DNA of 15,394 bases from Clostridia bacterium. Lineage in GTDB: Bacteria > Bacillota > Clostridia > Christensenellales > Aristaeellaceae. The stretch lies in the NCBI GenBank assembly GCA_030526935.1, contig JAUNBY010000035.1, forward strand, positions 1 to 15,394, read 5' to 3'. This document shows, in pieces, positions 6,071-14,477 of this stretch. The translations under genes and the position numbers were made by a program. Numbering within the stretch: position 1 is the stretch's first letter; the number at the start of each line of letters is the position of its first letter. Under the pieces are notes generated by a model. The model saw only the letters and a program-made list of their open reading frames with translations, was not told the DNA's origin and made no database searches.

Positions 6071-7117
6071 TTAATCGCCTTGCAGGAATTGCCGCAGCGC
6101 GTGAATATTGGCCTGCTTGTCGATAACATGGCCATCGATGCCGCCAATGGTCGTATACTCCTGCTGATACTCGAGCGGCAAGACGATGTATTCGATCTGC
6201 TCAAATTGTTCGATACCCGCCTTGTTTGCCTCGTATACGGATCGAATCATCGCCAGGGAAATCTCGTCGCGCTGCTCGCTGGTGAGGTTGTGGGCGGACT
6301 CGTCAAATATGGGTCTTATAACCCGCTCGATCTGCTCGGCGTCCTCCTGGCTCATATCGTCCAGGTTGATCGCGAAGCGGCCGTCTGAGACGTCCGGCTC
6401 GCCGGACTCGGAGTCATAGAACACAAGGCGCTGTTCCGCCGTCTTCTCCACCTGGAAAAACAGCTGCGCAATTACCTTGACATCGCGCAGACAGCAGTTG
6501 GCGACCGAATCGTATTGCAGCCATCCATAGCCCACCGCCTGCAGCCCGGACAGGTGCACGTCCGAGCCGTAGGAGTCAAGATAGTAGGTTTCAAAAAGCG
6601 CGTCGAAAAGCGTGGCATCCAATTCCAGCGATCCCAGCGCGACTTCAATTTCGCGCCGTTTGGAGCCGACCATGTCGTTGAGCGCGTTGCGTTCCTCGCG
6701 CGTCACGTCCAGCGTCACGCCGCCGTAGTAGTCGATAAGCGAAGCCAGGTTGAGAAAATTGATGGACAGGTAAGACTGCACGTCCATATCAAAGTTCTCG
6801 TTGAATATGCGCAGCGTCTCCTCGGGTCCGCCTACGCGGAACGGATGGTCGAAAAGCTGCGGCAGATCATAGCCGGGATAGTCTACAAACATATCCCAAT
6901 TGAGCATCACCTGCTTGACGATGCCGGTATCCGGTAGCATGTGGATAAGCATGATGGTATTTCCCACATCTCCGGAATCGTTCTGCATGCCCTCGTTGCA
7001 GATCAGCATAAACGTGATTCCATCCGCGTCCTGTTCGGCGACGGCCGGGGGCATCGCGAAGACCACGGCCGCGGCGAGCAGCACAAGCAGCGACATAAGT
7101 CGTTTCCAATGCCTCAT
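6071..7117 (-). CDS. Secreted LCP (LytR-CpsA-Psr)-like protein with degenerate active site
   Basis: The protein has 348 residues and a probable cleavable signal peptide (positives at 2-6, hydrophobic 7-22, PPAVA then EQ, cut near 27). Residues 33-225 follow the LCP fold: GNTIMLIHMLPDTG at 52-65, VKQVMLNWDMFVDYPG at 67-82, then GGPEETLRIFNENFDMDVQSYLSINF (96-121) and LIDYYGGVTLDVT (127-139). True LCP enzymes attach polymers from undecaprenyl-phosphate carriers to peptidoglycan and rely on conserved arginines (R-S-D, P-R-D and Y-x-R-x-R motifs). Here these positions read DVGNT, NWDMF and YGWLQYD, so phosphotransfer activity is doubtful. The N-terminus also looks cleavable rather than a membrane anchor. 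The rest (226-348) is not recognised. AGGAGG overlaps the upstream stop and lies 8 nt before the ATG; the gap to the giant gene is 12 nt. It may be a lipid- or glycan-binding, non-catalytic LCP relative. Confidence 0.75.
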   Translation of the reverse strand: MRHWKRLMSLLVLLAAAVVFAMPPAVAEQDADGITFMLICNEGMQNDSGDVGNTIMLIHMLPDTGIVKQVMLNWDMFVDYPGYDLPQLFDHPFRVGGPEETLRIFNENFDMDVQSYLSINFLNLASLIDYYGGVTLDVTREERNALNDMVGSKRREIEVALGSLELDATLFDALFETYYLDSYGSDVHLSGLQAVGYGWLQYDSVANCCLRDVKVIAQLFFQVEKTAEQRLVFYDSESGEPDVSDGRFAINLDDMSQEDAEQIERVIRPIFDESAHNLTSEQRDEISLAMIRSVYEANKAGIEQFEQIEYIVLPLEYQQEYTTIGGIDGHVIDKQANIHALRQFLQGD

Positions 7118-7129
7118 TTTTACGTCCTC

Positions 7130-10100
7130 CTATTCCAGTTCGTTGTTCTCGCAATCGTATCGATACATGTCCGTCAGCTTGCCCGCCTGGTCATAGGTGG
7201 CAAACCAGCCCGCGACGCCGTCGGGGTTGTCGACCAGTTTGTTGTGCATGTCAAGATAGCGCTCGCTCGTCTGGTTGCCGTTCGCGTCGAAGGTTCTTTC
7301 TATGTTGGCATAGCCCAGCGCGATGTTCACCGGAGCGCCTGAGGTGTCGAAATACCCGTCCCAGGTTACGTTGCCCCAATTGTCTAGTTCATACTGGTGC
7401 ATCGAGTAGCCCTCCACAAGCATGATGGGCGCGCCGTCCGTGCCAAAATACTGCTGCGTATAAATGTGCGTAGCGTCGCGATAGCGCACCATCTTGCCCG
7501 CATAGCCCTGCACGCACAAAACCAGCTGGCCGTTCTCGTCCGTGAACCAGGCGTATTGCTCGGTAACCCTCGGCGCGTCGTCCATGTCATAGGTATATAA
7601 GACCGATACGTAGCCATCGGAGCAGCGGAAGGGATTGCCCTGCGCGTCCAGGTTGGTTTCCCGCGAAACATTTCCGTCCATGTCGTACTCGAAGCTCTTT
7701 GCGTATACGCCGTCGACCGCGCAGGGCTGGCCTTCGGCGTCAAAGTACGCCTCCCGGCTGACGCGCCCTGATCCGGAATAGGTGTAGGCGATCGCCGCGT
7801 AGCCGTCGGCGCACACCGCGCCGGTTCCGTCGGCGTTGAGGTATTCAAGGCGTATCACGCGGTCTGCGTGGTCGCGCCGCTCGCGCCACATGATGATGTC
7901 GTTCTCGTCCTCGGGGATCTCGTTTTGGCAGGTCACCCAGTAACTTCCGTCCCCCTCGCGGGTTGAATAGCTCAGGCTGGTATAGCCGCCCGCCATCTTT
8001 ATCGGGGTATCGTATGCGCCATAGAAGTGCTCCGTGCGGATCTGCCCGTCCTCGTAATAGGTGCGGCGGCAGACCGCGTATCCCTCGTCGCCCAATGTGA
8101 GGTTACCTTCCCCGTCGGTATAGATGGTGGTTATCACCCGCCCGAGTTCGTCGGTAACGTTATTGACGCTTGCGTAGCTGGAGTTCGTCGGCTGCACCGA
8201 GGCGTTGCGGCTGTCTAGGAATATGACGTTCAGCGGCACGCCACTTTCGTCGTAGAGGTAGTTGACCTGCGCGTAACCGTTGGTGTTATTGGACAGCTCG
8301 CCCTCTATGTTGTAGAAGCGGCGGCTGGCGATGTTTCCGTAATAGTCGTAGGTGAGCTCCACCGCGGCATAGCCGCCGGATATGAGTATGGGCGTCTCCT
8401 GCGCGCCGTAATACTCAGTGCGCGTGGGTCGGTTGGCCAGGTTGTACTCGGTTTTAACCATGGCGTAGCCGTCGCTGGAGACGGTCAGGTTGCCCTGCGC
8501 GTTCAGGTAGCGTTCCACAAGCACGTTGCCGTTTTGATCCAGTTCGCGTTCGAGCGCCGAGTAGCGCCGGGAGATATAATTAGCCGGGCTTCCCTGCGCC
8601 GTCTGATACGCCATGCGCACAAGGCGGCTGGCCGCGTCATACTCGCACATAATTACGGCGTAGCCGTTGTAGCACGAGCGCGCCTGGCCGTTATCGCCAT
8701 AGTAGCGCTCCACAAGCACGTTACCCGCGTTGTCAAGCTCCCGAACCAGCGACGCGTAGCCTTCATGGTTGAGTACAGGCTCGCTGTTTTCGTCGAGATA
8801 TGCGACGCCGATAAGCCGGCCGCGGTTGTCGTAAGTATTGCGCAATTCGGCGTAGCCGTTTGTGCAGCGCACGGGCAATCCGCTCTGGTCAAAATAGCGC
8901 TCCGTTACTATGTTGCCGTTTTTGTCCACCGTGCGGGTAAGCGAACTGTAGCCATAGGAAAGCGTGATCGGCCTGTATTCGCCGTCAAGGTAGTCTATTC
9001 TGACGATGTTCATGTTCTCGTCATACATGTACTCCATCATGGCATAGCCGTTTTCAATGATAGTCGGCAGACCCTGCTCGTCCTGGTAAATCGTGCGCCA
9101 GACAAGGCCGTCGTCGCCGTAAACGTAGCTGATCGCGGCATAGCCGGTGGACAGGGAGATGGGCTGGTCGTACTGATCCCGGTACTGCGTGTAGGTTATT
9201 CGCCCATTGTCGTCGCGCTGATAGACGATTATCGCGTAGCCCTGAGCCAGGCGCACCGGCAGCATCGCCTCGTTGAGGTACTCTACGCGTATCACATATC
9301 CCCGCTCGTCGTAGGTGCGGCGCACGGCGGCGCTGCGGTTGGTCAGAGAGGCGCCGGTTTCCTCCTCGTCAAGATATTGCTCGGCGATGACCCTGTTGTA
9401 GGCGTCGTACTCGCGCTGCCAGATGCTGAAACCCTCGGGCAGGCGCGTATAGTTATCCTGCGTGTCCAGATAGCTCACGCGCAGCGTGTTGCCCGCGGCG
9501 TCGTAGCGGTAGGAAATCGCCGAATATCCGCCTCGCAGCATGATGCGCGCGCCCCCGGCGTCGTAATAGCTTTCCTTAATCACGCGTCCGTACGCGTCGT
9601 ATTCGTATCCGACGGCGGAATGTCCCTGCGGCAACGTCGCGGGCTCGCCCGCGTGGCGATACGCGGCCATGCTGACGCGGCCGTTATTATCGTAGGTATA
9701 GGCGATCTGGCTGTAGCCGTCCGCCAGGGCGACCGCCTCGCCGTCCGCGCCAAAATACGTCTCCCAAAGCGCAAGCCCGCTCGAATCCCGCACGATCTCG
9801 CGCGACGCGTAGCCCTCCGGCAGCGCGATTGGCGCGCCGTCCGCGCCGAAGTATCTCTGCGCGAGAAGGAGGCCCTGCGCGTCGTATATGTTTTCACACA
9901 TGGCGTAGCCGTCCCTCTGCACCAGCAAAAGGCCCTGCTCGTCGTAGAAAGCCTCGGCTAAAAGGCTTCCAAACTCGTTGTAAACGCGCGCGACCGAGGC
10001 ATAGCCCACCCTGGCGATTACCGGCTGACCCGCGTCGTCCAGATATTCCTCGAAAACCACGTTGCCGCGCGCGTCATAGGTGTATGTAACCTGCGCGTAG

Positions 10101-12721
10101 TCGGCGTTGAGCATGTAAAGGTTTCCGTTCTCGTCAAAGAACGCCTCGCGGACGAGCCGTCCGTTCACGTCGTAGGCGCGGCGAAGTTCCGGCGCGCCCA
10201 AGGATGTGCGCGTGGGCGTACCCTGCGCGTCGCGGTAGATCTCGCGCGTCAGGTTGCCGTTTGAGTCAAACTCGCGCTGCAGCGTCGCGTAGCCCTCCGA
10301 ATTCAAAACCGGACTGCCGTCCGCGCCCAGATAGGTTTGTCGTATCAGTCGGTCGTCGTCGTCCCAGGAAGATACAATCGAATGGTAACCGGCCCGCAAC
10401 GTGGCCGCGCTGCCGTCCGACATGAAATAGCTCTCGCTGATGACATTGCCGCGCTCGTCATATTCATACTCAAGCCGGGCGTAATCCCCGTTGGCGGGCT
10501 GTTCCTGCGCGTTCAGGCATTCCTCTGTCAGCACGCGCCCGAACTCGTCGTAAGTGCGGCGACGTATCGCATAGCCGTCCCTGCCGTCTACCAGCTCGCC
10601 GCCCGCGCCGCGCAGAACGGTTTGCAGCACATTCCCGTCGGCGTCCCTTACCTGCGTAAGAGAGGCGTAGAGGTAGGCGTTGGGCACGGTCAATTCGCCG
10701 TTCTCGTCATAATAGGCGATGTGCAGCGAGCGCCCGGCCTCGTCGTAGGTAGAGGTCACGCTCGCGTAGCCCTGCGCGTTGAGAACCGGCTCGCCCTCTA
10801 TTCCCACATAGTCCACGCGCGTGACCAGTCCCAGCGCCTCGTCATAGACATAGCTGCATGCGGCGTAGCCCTCTGCGCACAGCATTGGCTCAAGCTCCGC
10901 GTCGCAGAAGCGTTCGTATTTCAAAAGCCCGCGCTCGTCATACTCCGTAAGCCGCGCCGCGTAACCGACCGAGGATGCCAGGGCGGGCGCGTCCTGCGCG
11001 TCGTAATAGCACGTCAGGCGAACATTGCCGTTTTCGTCGTAGGCATACCGCGCCGCGGCATAGCCCTGCCGCTGCATAAGCGCCTCTCCGGTCGTGCTGA
11101 AATAGCGGATGCCGGTCATCCTGCCCTGCGGGTCGTAGCGCATCACGCGCGCGGCGTACTGGCCGTTGGAGACCACATAGTTGCCGTTCGCGTCGAAATA
11201 ATATTCCTTCAAAACGCCGCCAAGGCGGTTATACTCCCGATTGAGCATGGCGTAGCCCTGATTGCAGACCGCGAGATTCCCGTCTGCGTCGTAATAGCTT
11301 TCCATTATCTGGCGCTTGTCGGCGTCGTAGGCGTACCGGACGCGATGCGCGCCCGAGGAGGTCGAAATTTCGGCTTCCCCGTCGCGACCCCAGAACTCCT
11401 CGCTCAGCAGCAGTTCTCCCTCGGGGCCGGTATAGCTCATCGTTCGCGAATAGTAGCCGTCGGGCGCGTCGGTCGGTTCATCGTTTTCGTCGAAATAGGC
11501 TTCGTAAACCGCGGGCGCTCCCGCGCGGTCGCTGTCATAGCGATAGCGGACGGTGGCGTAGTGCAGTTCCTGCTGTTGGGTCGGCTCCCAATTCGCGTCC
11601 ATGTAGGTGGTCTGAACGACCTGGCCGTTTTCGTTCCAGGTATTTTCATAGCCCGCGTGCCCGGCCTTGACCTCCACCAACTCAAAATGCTGATCGTAGA
11701 GCTTCTGGGTTTTGACGGCGCTCATCCCCAATTCGACGCGTTCGCTTTCGTTCATGGCGTCCGCGTTGGTCTCATAAACCCCGGCGTTTTGCGCATACAC
11801 ATATTCCGCGCGCGCATAGCCGTACATGCTCATCGTATAGCCGTCGGCCAGGTCGTAATAGGTAATCCGGTAGTCGTAGGTATCGCCGTCGTATTCGTAC
11901 TCGATTCTGGAATAACCCTGAAGCAGGGTGGCGCGCTCGTTGTCCGCCGAGTAATAGGTCTCAAAATGCACCAGGTCGCTGTCATCGTGATAGGTATAGG
12001 TAATGCGGGCGTAGCCGGAGACCAGCTTGGTCAGCATTTCGTTGGTATCGTAGTAGCAAACATCCACCACCCGGTTGAACTCGTCGTAAGCCCGCGTGAC
12101 GGAAGCATAGCCGACCCGCGCGCGCACGCGCTGGCCTGCGACCCCGTAGTAATCGGTGCGGATAAGGTTGTAGTTCTCGTCGTAACTGTTGATCATGCAG
12201 TGGTACTTGTCGCCTCCGAGCGTCGGCTCGTGCCGCGCGTCGTATATGGCGAGGGAGAGAAGCCTTTCTCCGCCGCTGGGCGTAACCACGTATTCATATT
12301 CGACTATCGCGCCGCCAAGCGGACCTGTCCTGTAGTCCCCGCGCCCGCCCGCGCCGAAATACTCCTCGCGCGCCAGCGTTCCGTCCGCGTCGTAGGTATA
12401 ACAAACGAGCGCATAGCCCCCCGTCGGTTGGGTAAGCGCCATGTGCTCGTCATAATAGCTTACGGTCTCGATTAGTCCATCGGAGGTATATGTATTCTCC
12501 ATCACGGCATAGCCGCCAGTAACCCCGGCGTAACCACCGCCGGCGTCAAAGCGCTCCTCACGAACGAGCAGCGGTTCGTTTCGCCCGGCAAACGTCTGGT
12601 AGCTGTAGCGGGCCAGAGCGTAGCCCTCGTCGGTCACGACCATCTCGCCGTCCAGGCCGTAATACGCCTGCGTAAGAATCTGTCCGTATTCGTTGTAGGT
12701 ATATACAGCGGAGGCATAGCC
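7130..12721 (-). repeat. About 56 tandem 32-residue (about 96-bp) coding repeats
   Basis: The reading frame is an almost unbroken tandem array. The typical unit is 32 residues, with Gly1-Tyr2-Ala3, Tyr9-Asp10, Gly13, an aliphatic residue at 15, Tyr20 followed by Tyr/Phe/Leu, Asp/Gly22, Gly25 and often Pro27. Units with unusual length include the 2nd (37), 5th (36), 10th (53), one near the C-terminus (about 61, probably two decayed units) and the 52nd (36). Apart from these positions neighbouring units differ widely and share only short identical DNA stretches, so the array is old and kept by selection rather than freshly made by slippage. The partial unit before 12721 (PEYDGEGRVIAETVTD) is degenerate. 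Confidence 0.9.
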
Positions 12722-12964
12722 GCGCGCGTTTACGGCGGGGGCGCCGTCGAGGTCGGTCACGGTTTCCGCGATTACCCTGCCCTCGCCGTCATATTCGGGC
12801 GCGGTTATAGTCGGCGTCTGCAGCGGGAGCGCTACCTCCTCTCCCAACAGCGCGAGCTCTCCGTAATCGGAAGCCGTCGCCGGAACAGCGGAGAAGACGG
12901 CCAGCACAAATAAAAGCGCAGCCAGCAAAACGCGCTTTCCCATTCTCTTTCGAAACATTCGCAT
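7130..12964 (-). CDS. Giant secreted RHS/YD-like repeat protein (about 1,944 aa)
   Basis: From the ATG at 12964 the product has 1,944 residues: a signal peptide (basic 2-11, hydrophobic 12-27, PATA then SDYG, cut near 31), a short linker, then about 56 repeats of 32 residues to the last residues (ending CENNELE). Each unit has a Y-D-x-x-G core like RHS/YD repeats, but the period is 32 rather than about 21 and each opens with Gly-Tyr-Ala. No RHS core domain, toxin tip, LPxTG motif, SLH domain or C-terminal membrane helix is seen. A long beta-rich fibre or shell outside the membrane is inferred; no function is assigned. The frame is open to 13150, but that start would overlap the kinase gene by 137 bp and precede the signal peptide; GGAG at 12972-12969 fits 12964 (4 nt) or ATG 12958 (10 nt). 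It sits between the kinase and the LCP-like gene with short gaps. Confidence 0.88.
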   Translation of the reverse strand: MRMFRKRMGKRVLLAALLFVLAVFSAVPATASDYGELALLGEEVALPLQTPTITAPEYDGEGRVIAETVTDLDGAPAVNARGYASAVYTYNEYGQILTQAYYGLDGEMVVTDEGYALARYSYQTFAGRNEPLLVREERFDAGGGYAGVTGGYAVMENTYTSDGLIETVSYYDEHMALTQPTGGYALVCYTYDADGTLAREEYFGAGGRGDYRTGPLGGAIVEYEYVVTPSGGERLLSLAIYDARHEPTLGGDKYHCMINSYDENYNLIRTDYYGVAGQRVRARVGYASVTRAYDEFNRVVDVCYYDTNEMLTKLVSGYARITYTYHDDSDLVHFETYYSADNERATLLQGYSRIEYEYDGDTYDYRITYYDLADGYTMSMYGYARAEYVYAQNAGVYETNADAMNESERVELGMSAVKTQKLYDQHFELVEVKAGHAGYENTWNENGQVVQTTYMDANWEPTQQQELHYATVRYRYDSDRAGAPAVYEAYFDENDEPTDAPDGYYSRTMSYTGPEGELLLSEEFWGRDGEAEISTSSGAHRVRYAYDADKRQIMESYYDADGNLAVCNQGYAMLNREYNRLGGVLKEYYFDANGNYVVSNGQYAARVMRYDPQGRMTGIRYFSTTGEALMQRQGYAAARYAYDENGNVRLTCYYDAQDAPALASSVGYAARLTEYDERGLLKYERFCDAELEPMLCAEGYAACSYVYDEALGLVTRVDYVGIEGEPVLNAQGYASVTSTYDEAGRSLHIAYYDENGELTVPNAYLYASLTQVRDADGNVLQTVLRGAGGELVDGRDGYAIRRRTYDEFGRVLTEECLNAQEQPANGDYARLEYEYDERGNVISESYFMSDGSAATLRAGYHSIVSSWDDDDRLIRQTYLGADGSPVLNSEGYATLQREFDSNGNLTREIYRDAQGTPTRTSLGAPELRRAYDVNGRLVREAFFDENGNLYMLNADYAQVTYTYDARGNVVFEEYLDDAGQPVIARVGYASVARVYNEFGSLLAEAFYDEQGLLLVQRDGYAMCENIYDAQGLLLAQRYFGADGAPIALPEGYASREIVRDSSGLALWETYFGADGEAVALADGYSQIAYTYDNNGRVSMAAYRHAGEPATLPQGHSAVGYEYDAYGRVIKESYYDAGGARIMLRGGYSAISYRYDAAGNTLRVSYLDTQDNYTRLPEGFSIWQREYDAYNRVIAEQYLDEEETGASLTNRSAAVRRTYDERGYVIRVEYLNEAMLPVRLAQGYAIIVYQRDDNGRITYTQYRDQYDQPISLSTGYAAISYVYGDDGLVWRTIYQDEQGLPTIIENGYAMMEYMYDENMNIVRIDYLDGEYRPITLSYGYSSLTRTVDKNGNIVTERYFDQSGLPVRCTNGYAELRNTYDNRGRLIGVAYLDENSEPVLNHEGYASLVRELDNAGNVLVERYYGDNGQARSCYNGYAVIMCEYDAASRLVRMAYQTAQGSPANYISRRYSALERELDQNGNVLVERYLNAQGNLTVSSDGYAMVKTEYNLANRPTRTEYYGAQETPILISGGYAAVELTYDYYGNIASRRFYNIEGELSNNTNGYAQVNYLYDESGVPLNVIFLDSRNASVQPTNSSYASVNNVTDELGRVITTIYTDGEGNLTLGDEGYAVCRRTYYEDGQIRTEHFYGAYDTPIKMAGGYTSLSYSTREGDGSYWVTCQNEIPEDENDIIMWRERRDHADRVIRLEYLNADGTGAVCADGYAAIAYTYSGSGRVSREAYFDAEGQPCAVDGVYAKSFEYDMDGNVSRETNLDAQGNPFRCSDGYVSVLYTYDMDDAPRVTEQYAWFTDENGQLVLCVQGYAGKMVRYRDATHIYTQQYFGTDGAPIMLVEGYSMHQYELDNWGNVTWDGYFDTSGAPVNIALGYANIERTFDANGNQTSERYLDMHNKLVDNPDGVAGWFATYDQAGKLTDMYRYDCENNELE

Positions 12965-12975
12965 ATGTCTCCTTT
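12965..12975 (-). promoter_or_regulatory. Ribosome binding site deciding the start of the giant repeat protein
   Basis: AAAGGAGA (minus strand, 12975-12968) precedes ATG-CGA-ATG. It lies 4 nt from the ATG at 12964 and 10 nt from the ATG at 12958. No comparable site precedes the far upstream ATG at 13150, supporting the shorter, signal-peptide-bearing product. Confidence 0.7.
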
Positions 12976-13013
12976 CTCGAAACGGCAGGGTCTGACGCCT
13001 CATAATAAAGACG

Positions 13014-14435
13014 TTACAGGGCGGGGTCGTAATTACGGTAATACGCGGAGTAGCGACGGCTTTTCCTGGCGGAACGCTTCTTATCCCGCGTAAGCACGAA
13101 GCCCAGAGGGTCGATTCTGGCAAACTTCGCCGGTTCGAGCGCGCGCTCAATCTCCGAATATCGCGAGAATCCGCTGCGCACGACCAGCAGCAGCGACATG
13201 TCCTGTTGGGAGAGCAAAAGCGCGTCGTTGACGACGTTGAGCGGAGGGGAGTCGATCAACACGAGGTCGTATTGTTCGCTGACCACGCGCAGCAGTTCGC
13301 TCGTGCGCTTCGAGCCGAGCAGTTCGGAGGGGTTGGAGGGCATGGAGCCAGCGGGAAGGAAGTCGAGGCAACCTCTAACGCCCCGCATGACCGCGCTGTC
13401 GAACGTCTCGTCTCCTTCGAGAATACCGGACAGGCCGGCGCCCTTGCGTCTCACGCCTAGGTACGCAGCAAGGCGCGAGCGGCGCATATCCGCGTCGATC
13501 AACAATACGCGCCTGTCCTCGGCGGCGGTAATGATGGCCAGATTGCAGCAGACCGTGGACTTCCCCTCGCCCGGAACGGTGCTCGAAACCAGCACGACGT
13601 TGCTGTTTTTATCCATCAACGCAAAGCGCAGGTTGCCGCGAAGCATGCGGTAGGCCTCGGCGACCGCCGGTGGGGTGTCTTTGTTCAGAATATAGTGGCT
13701 GCCCGCCTTTCGCTCGCGCGTCTTTCTCTTTCGCGCGCGCTTTTTTTCGTCGTCCATTTCCAAAATATCGCCCAGAACCGGCATCTTATAGCGGGACTGC
13801 AAATCGCTGGCTTCCCAAACGCGCCCGTCAAAAATACAGTAAAGCGCCAATCCGCCCGCCAGCAGAATCATCACTAACAAAGCCGCCATCGCGGCGTTTC
13901 GCATCATCGGCCGTTGATTGGGCCAAAGGGGAAGCGTCGCGTAATCTATCACCTCCACCGAGCCTACGTTGACCACGCGAATGATCTCCGAAGGCGCGAC
14001 CTCGGCCACGGCGTTGCAGATATTCATAGAAAGTTCGGGGTCGCCCGTGGTGACGTAAATCTGCATAACCTCGGTATCGGCAACCGAATCCACGTAGATG
14101 CAGCTGGCGATCTCATCCGTCGAGTACGTCCCTCCCAGGCGCTCGGCCACCACGTCGAGCACCTTGTTGCTTCGGATGACGACCTTGTAGGTCTCCGCCA
14201 GGCGAATAGCGGTATCCAGGTCGCTTGTGCTCGCGTATTGAAAACTGGCCGCGTTGGGGTTGTTGTTGGACACGTACATGCTTGCATAGGCGGTATAGGT
14301 ATCGCTTGTCGTATTTAACGTATAATAATACGCGCCGACGGCGGCGATCGCGCCGCATAGAACAATCAACCAGGCGCGCCGCAAAACCCTGCGAATCAGC
14401 TTGCCCAGATCGATTTCCAGCATCGTTCCTTCCAT
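13014..14435 (-). CDS. Wzz-type chain-length regulator fused to a BY-kinase (CpsC-CpsD type)
   Basis: The 473-residue protein joins a Wzz/polysaccharide co-polymerase domain to a bacterial tyrosine kinase. Two transmembrane helices (about 21-38 and 181-202) flank an extracytoplasmic region of about 140 residues, with the proline-containing LPLWPNQRP (168-176) before TM2, as in Wzz proteins. A basic linker (231-243) leads to the kinase: Walker A SSTVPGEGKSTV (285-296, Lys292), Walker A' LLIDADMRR (311-319) and Walker B LVLIDSPP (391-398). The C-terminus has a tyrosine cluster (Y462, Y465, Y466, Y469), the usual autophosphorylation tail. In Bacillota these two modules are often separate proteins (CpsC and CpsD, EpsA and EpsB); here they are one chain. 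The role is control of polymer length and export. The ATG at 14435 follows AGGGAG by 6 nt; the gap to loaP is 42 nt. Confidence 0.95.
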   Translation of the reverse strand: MEGTMLEIDLGKLIRRVLRRAWLIVLCGAIAAVGAYYYTLNTTSDTYTAYASMYVSNNNPNAASFQYASTSDLDTAIRLAETYKVVIRSNKVLDVVAERLGGTYSTDEIASCIYVDSVADTEVMQIYVTTGDPELSMNICNAVAEVAPSEIIRVVNVGSVEVIDYATLPLWPNQRPMMRNAAMAALLVMILLAGGLALYCIFDGRVWEASDLQSRYKMPVLGDILEMDDEKKRARKRKTRERKAGSHYILNKDTPPAVAEAYRMLRGNLRFALMDKNSNVVLVSSTVPGEGKSTVCCNLAIITAAEDRRVLLIDADMRRSRLAAYLGVRRKGAGLSGILEGDETFDSAVMRGVRGCLDFLPAGSMPSNPSELLGSKRTSELLRVVSEQYDLVLIDSPPLNVVNDALLLSQQDMSLLLVVRSGFSRYSEIERALEPAKFARIDPLGFVLTRDKKRSARKSRRYSAYYRNYDPAL

Positions 14436-14477
14436 TCCATGCTCCCTTTTGTATTAATAAAATTATGACGTCGCGCG

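Noticed and set aside
8534..9961. 475-codon plus-strand frame
   Set aside because: Same antisense shadow of the repeat array, with periodic valine- and arginine-rich sequence and no known motif.
10337..12475. 712-codon open frame on the plus strand opposite the giant gene
   Set aside because: It mirrors the repeat periodicity of the minus-strand gene in a GC-rich array, has no recognisable domain, and opposes every neighbour.
7130..12721. Regular 96-bp periodicity resembling a CRISPR or satellite array
   Set aside because: The period lies in the protein frame with variable third positions and no identical repeat units, so it is a coding repeat.
12965..13150. 62-codon N-terminal extension of the giant protein
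   Set aside because: It overlaps the kinase gene, carries no hydrophobic start, and would bury the signal peptide; a good ribosome binding site lies just before 12964.
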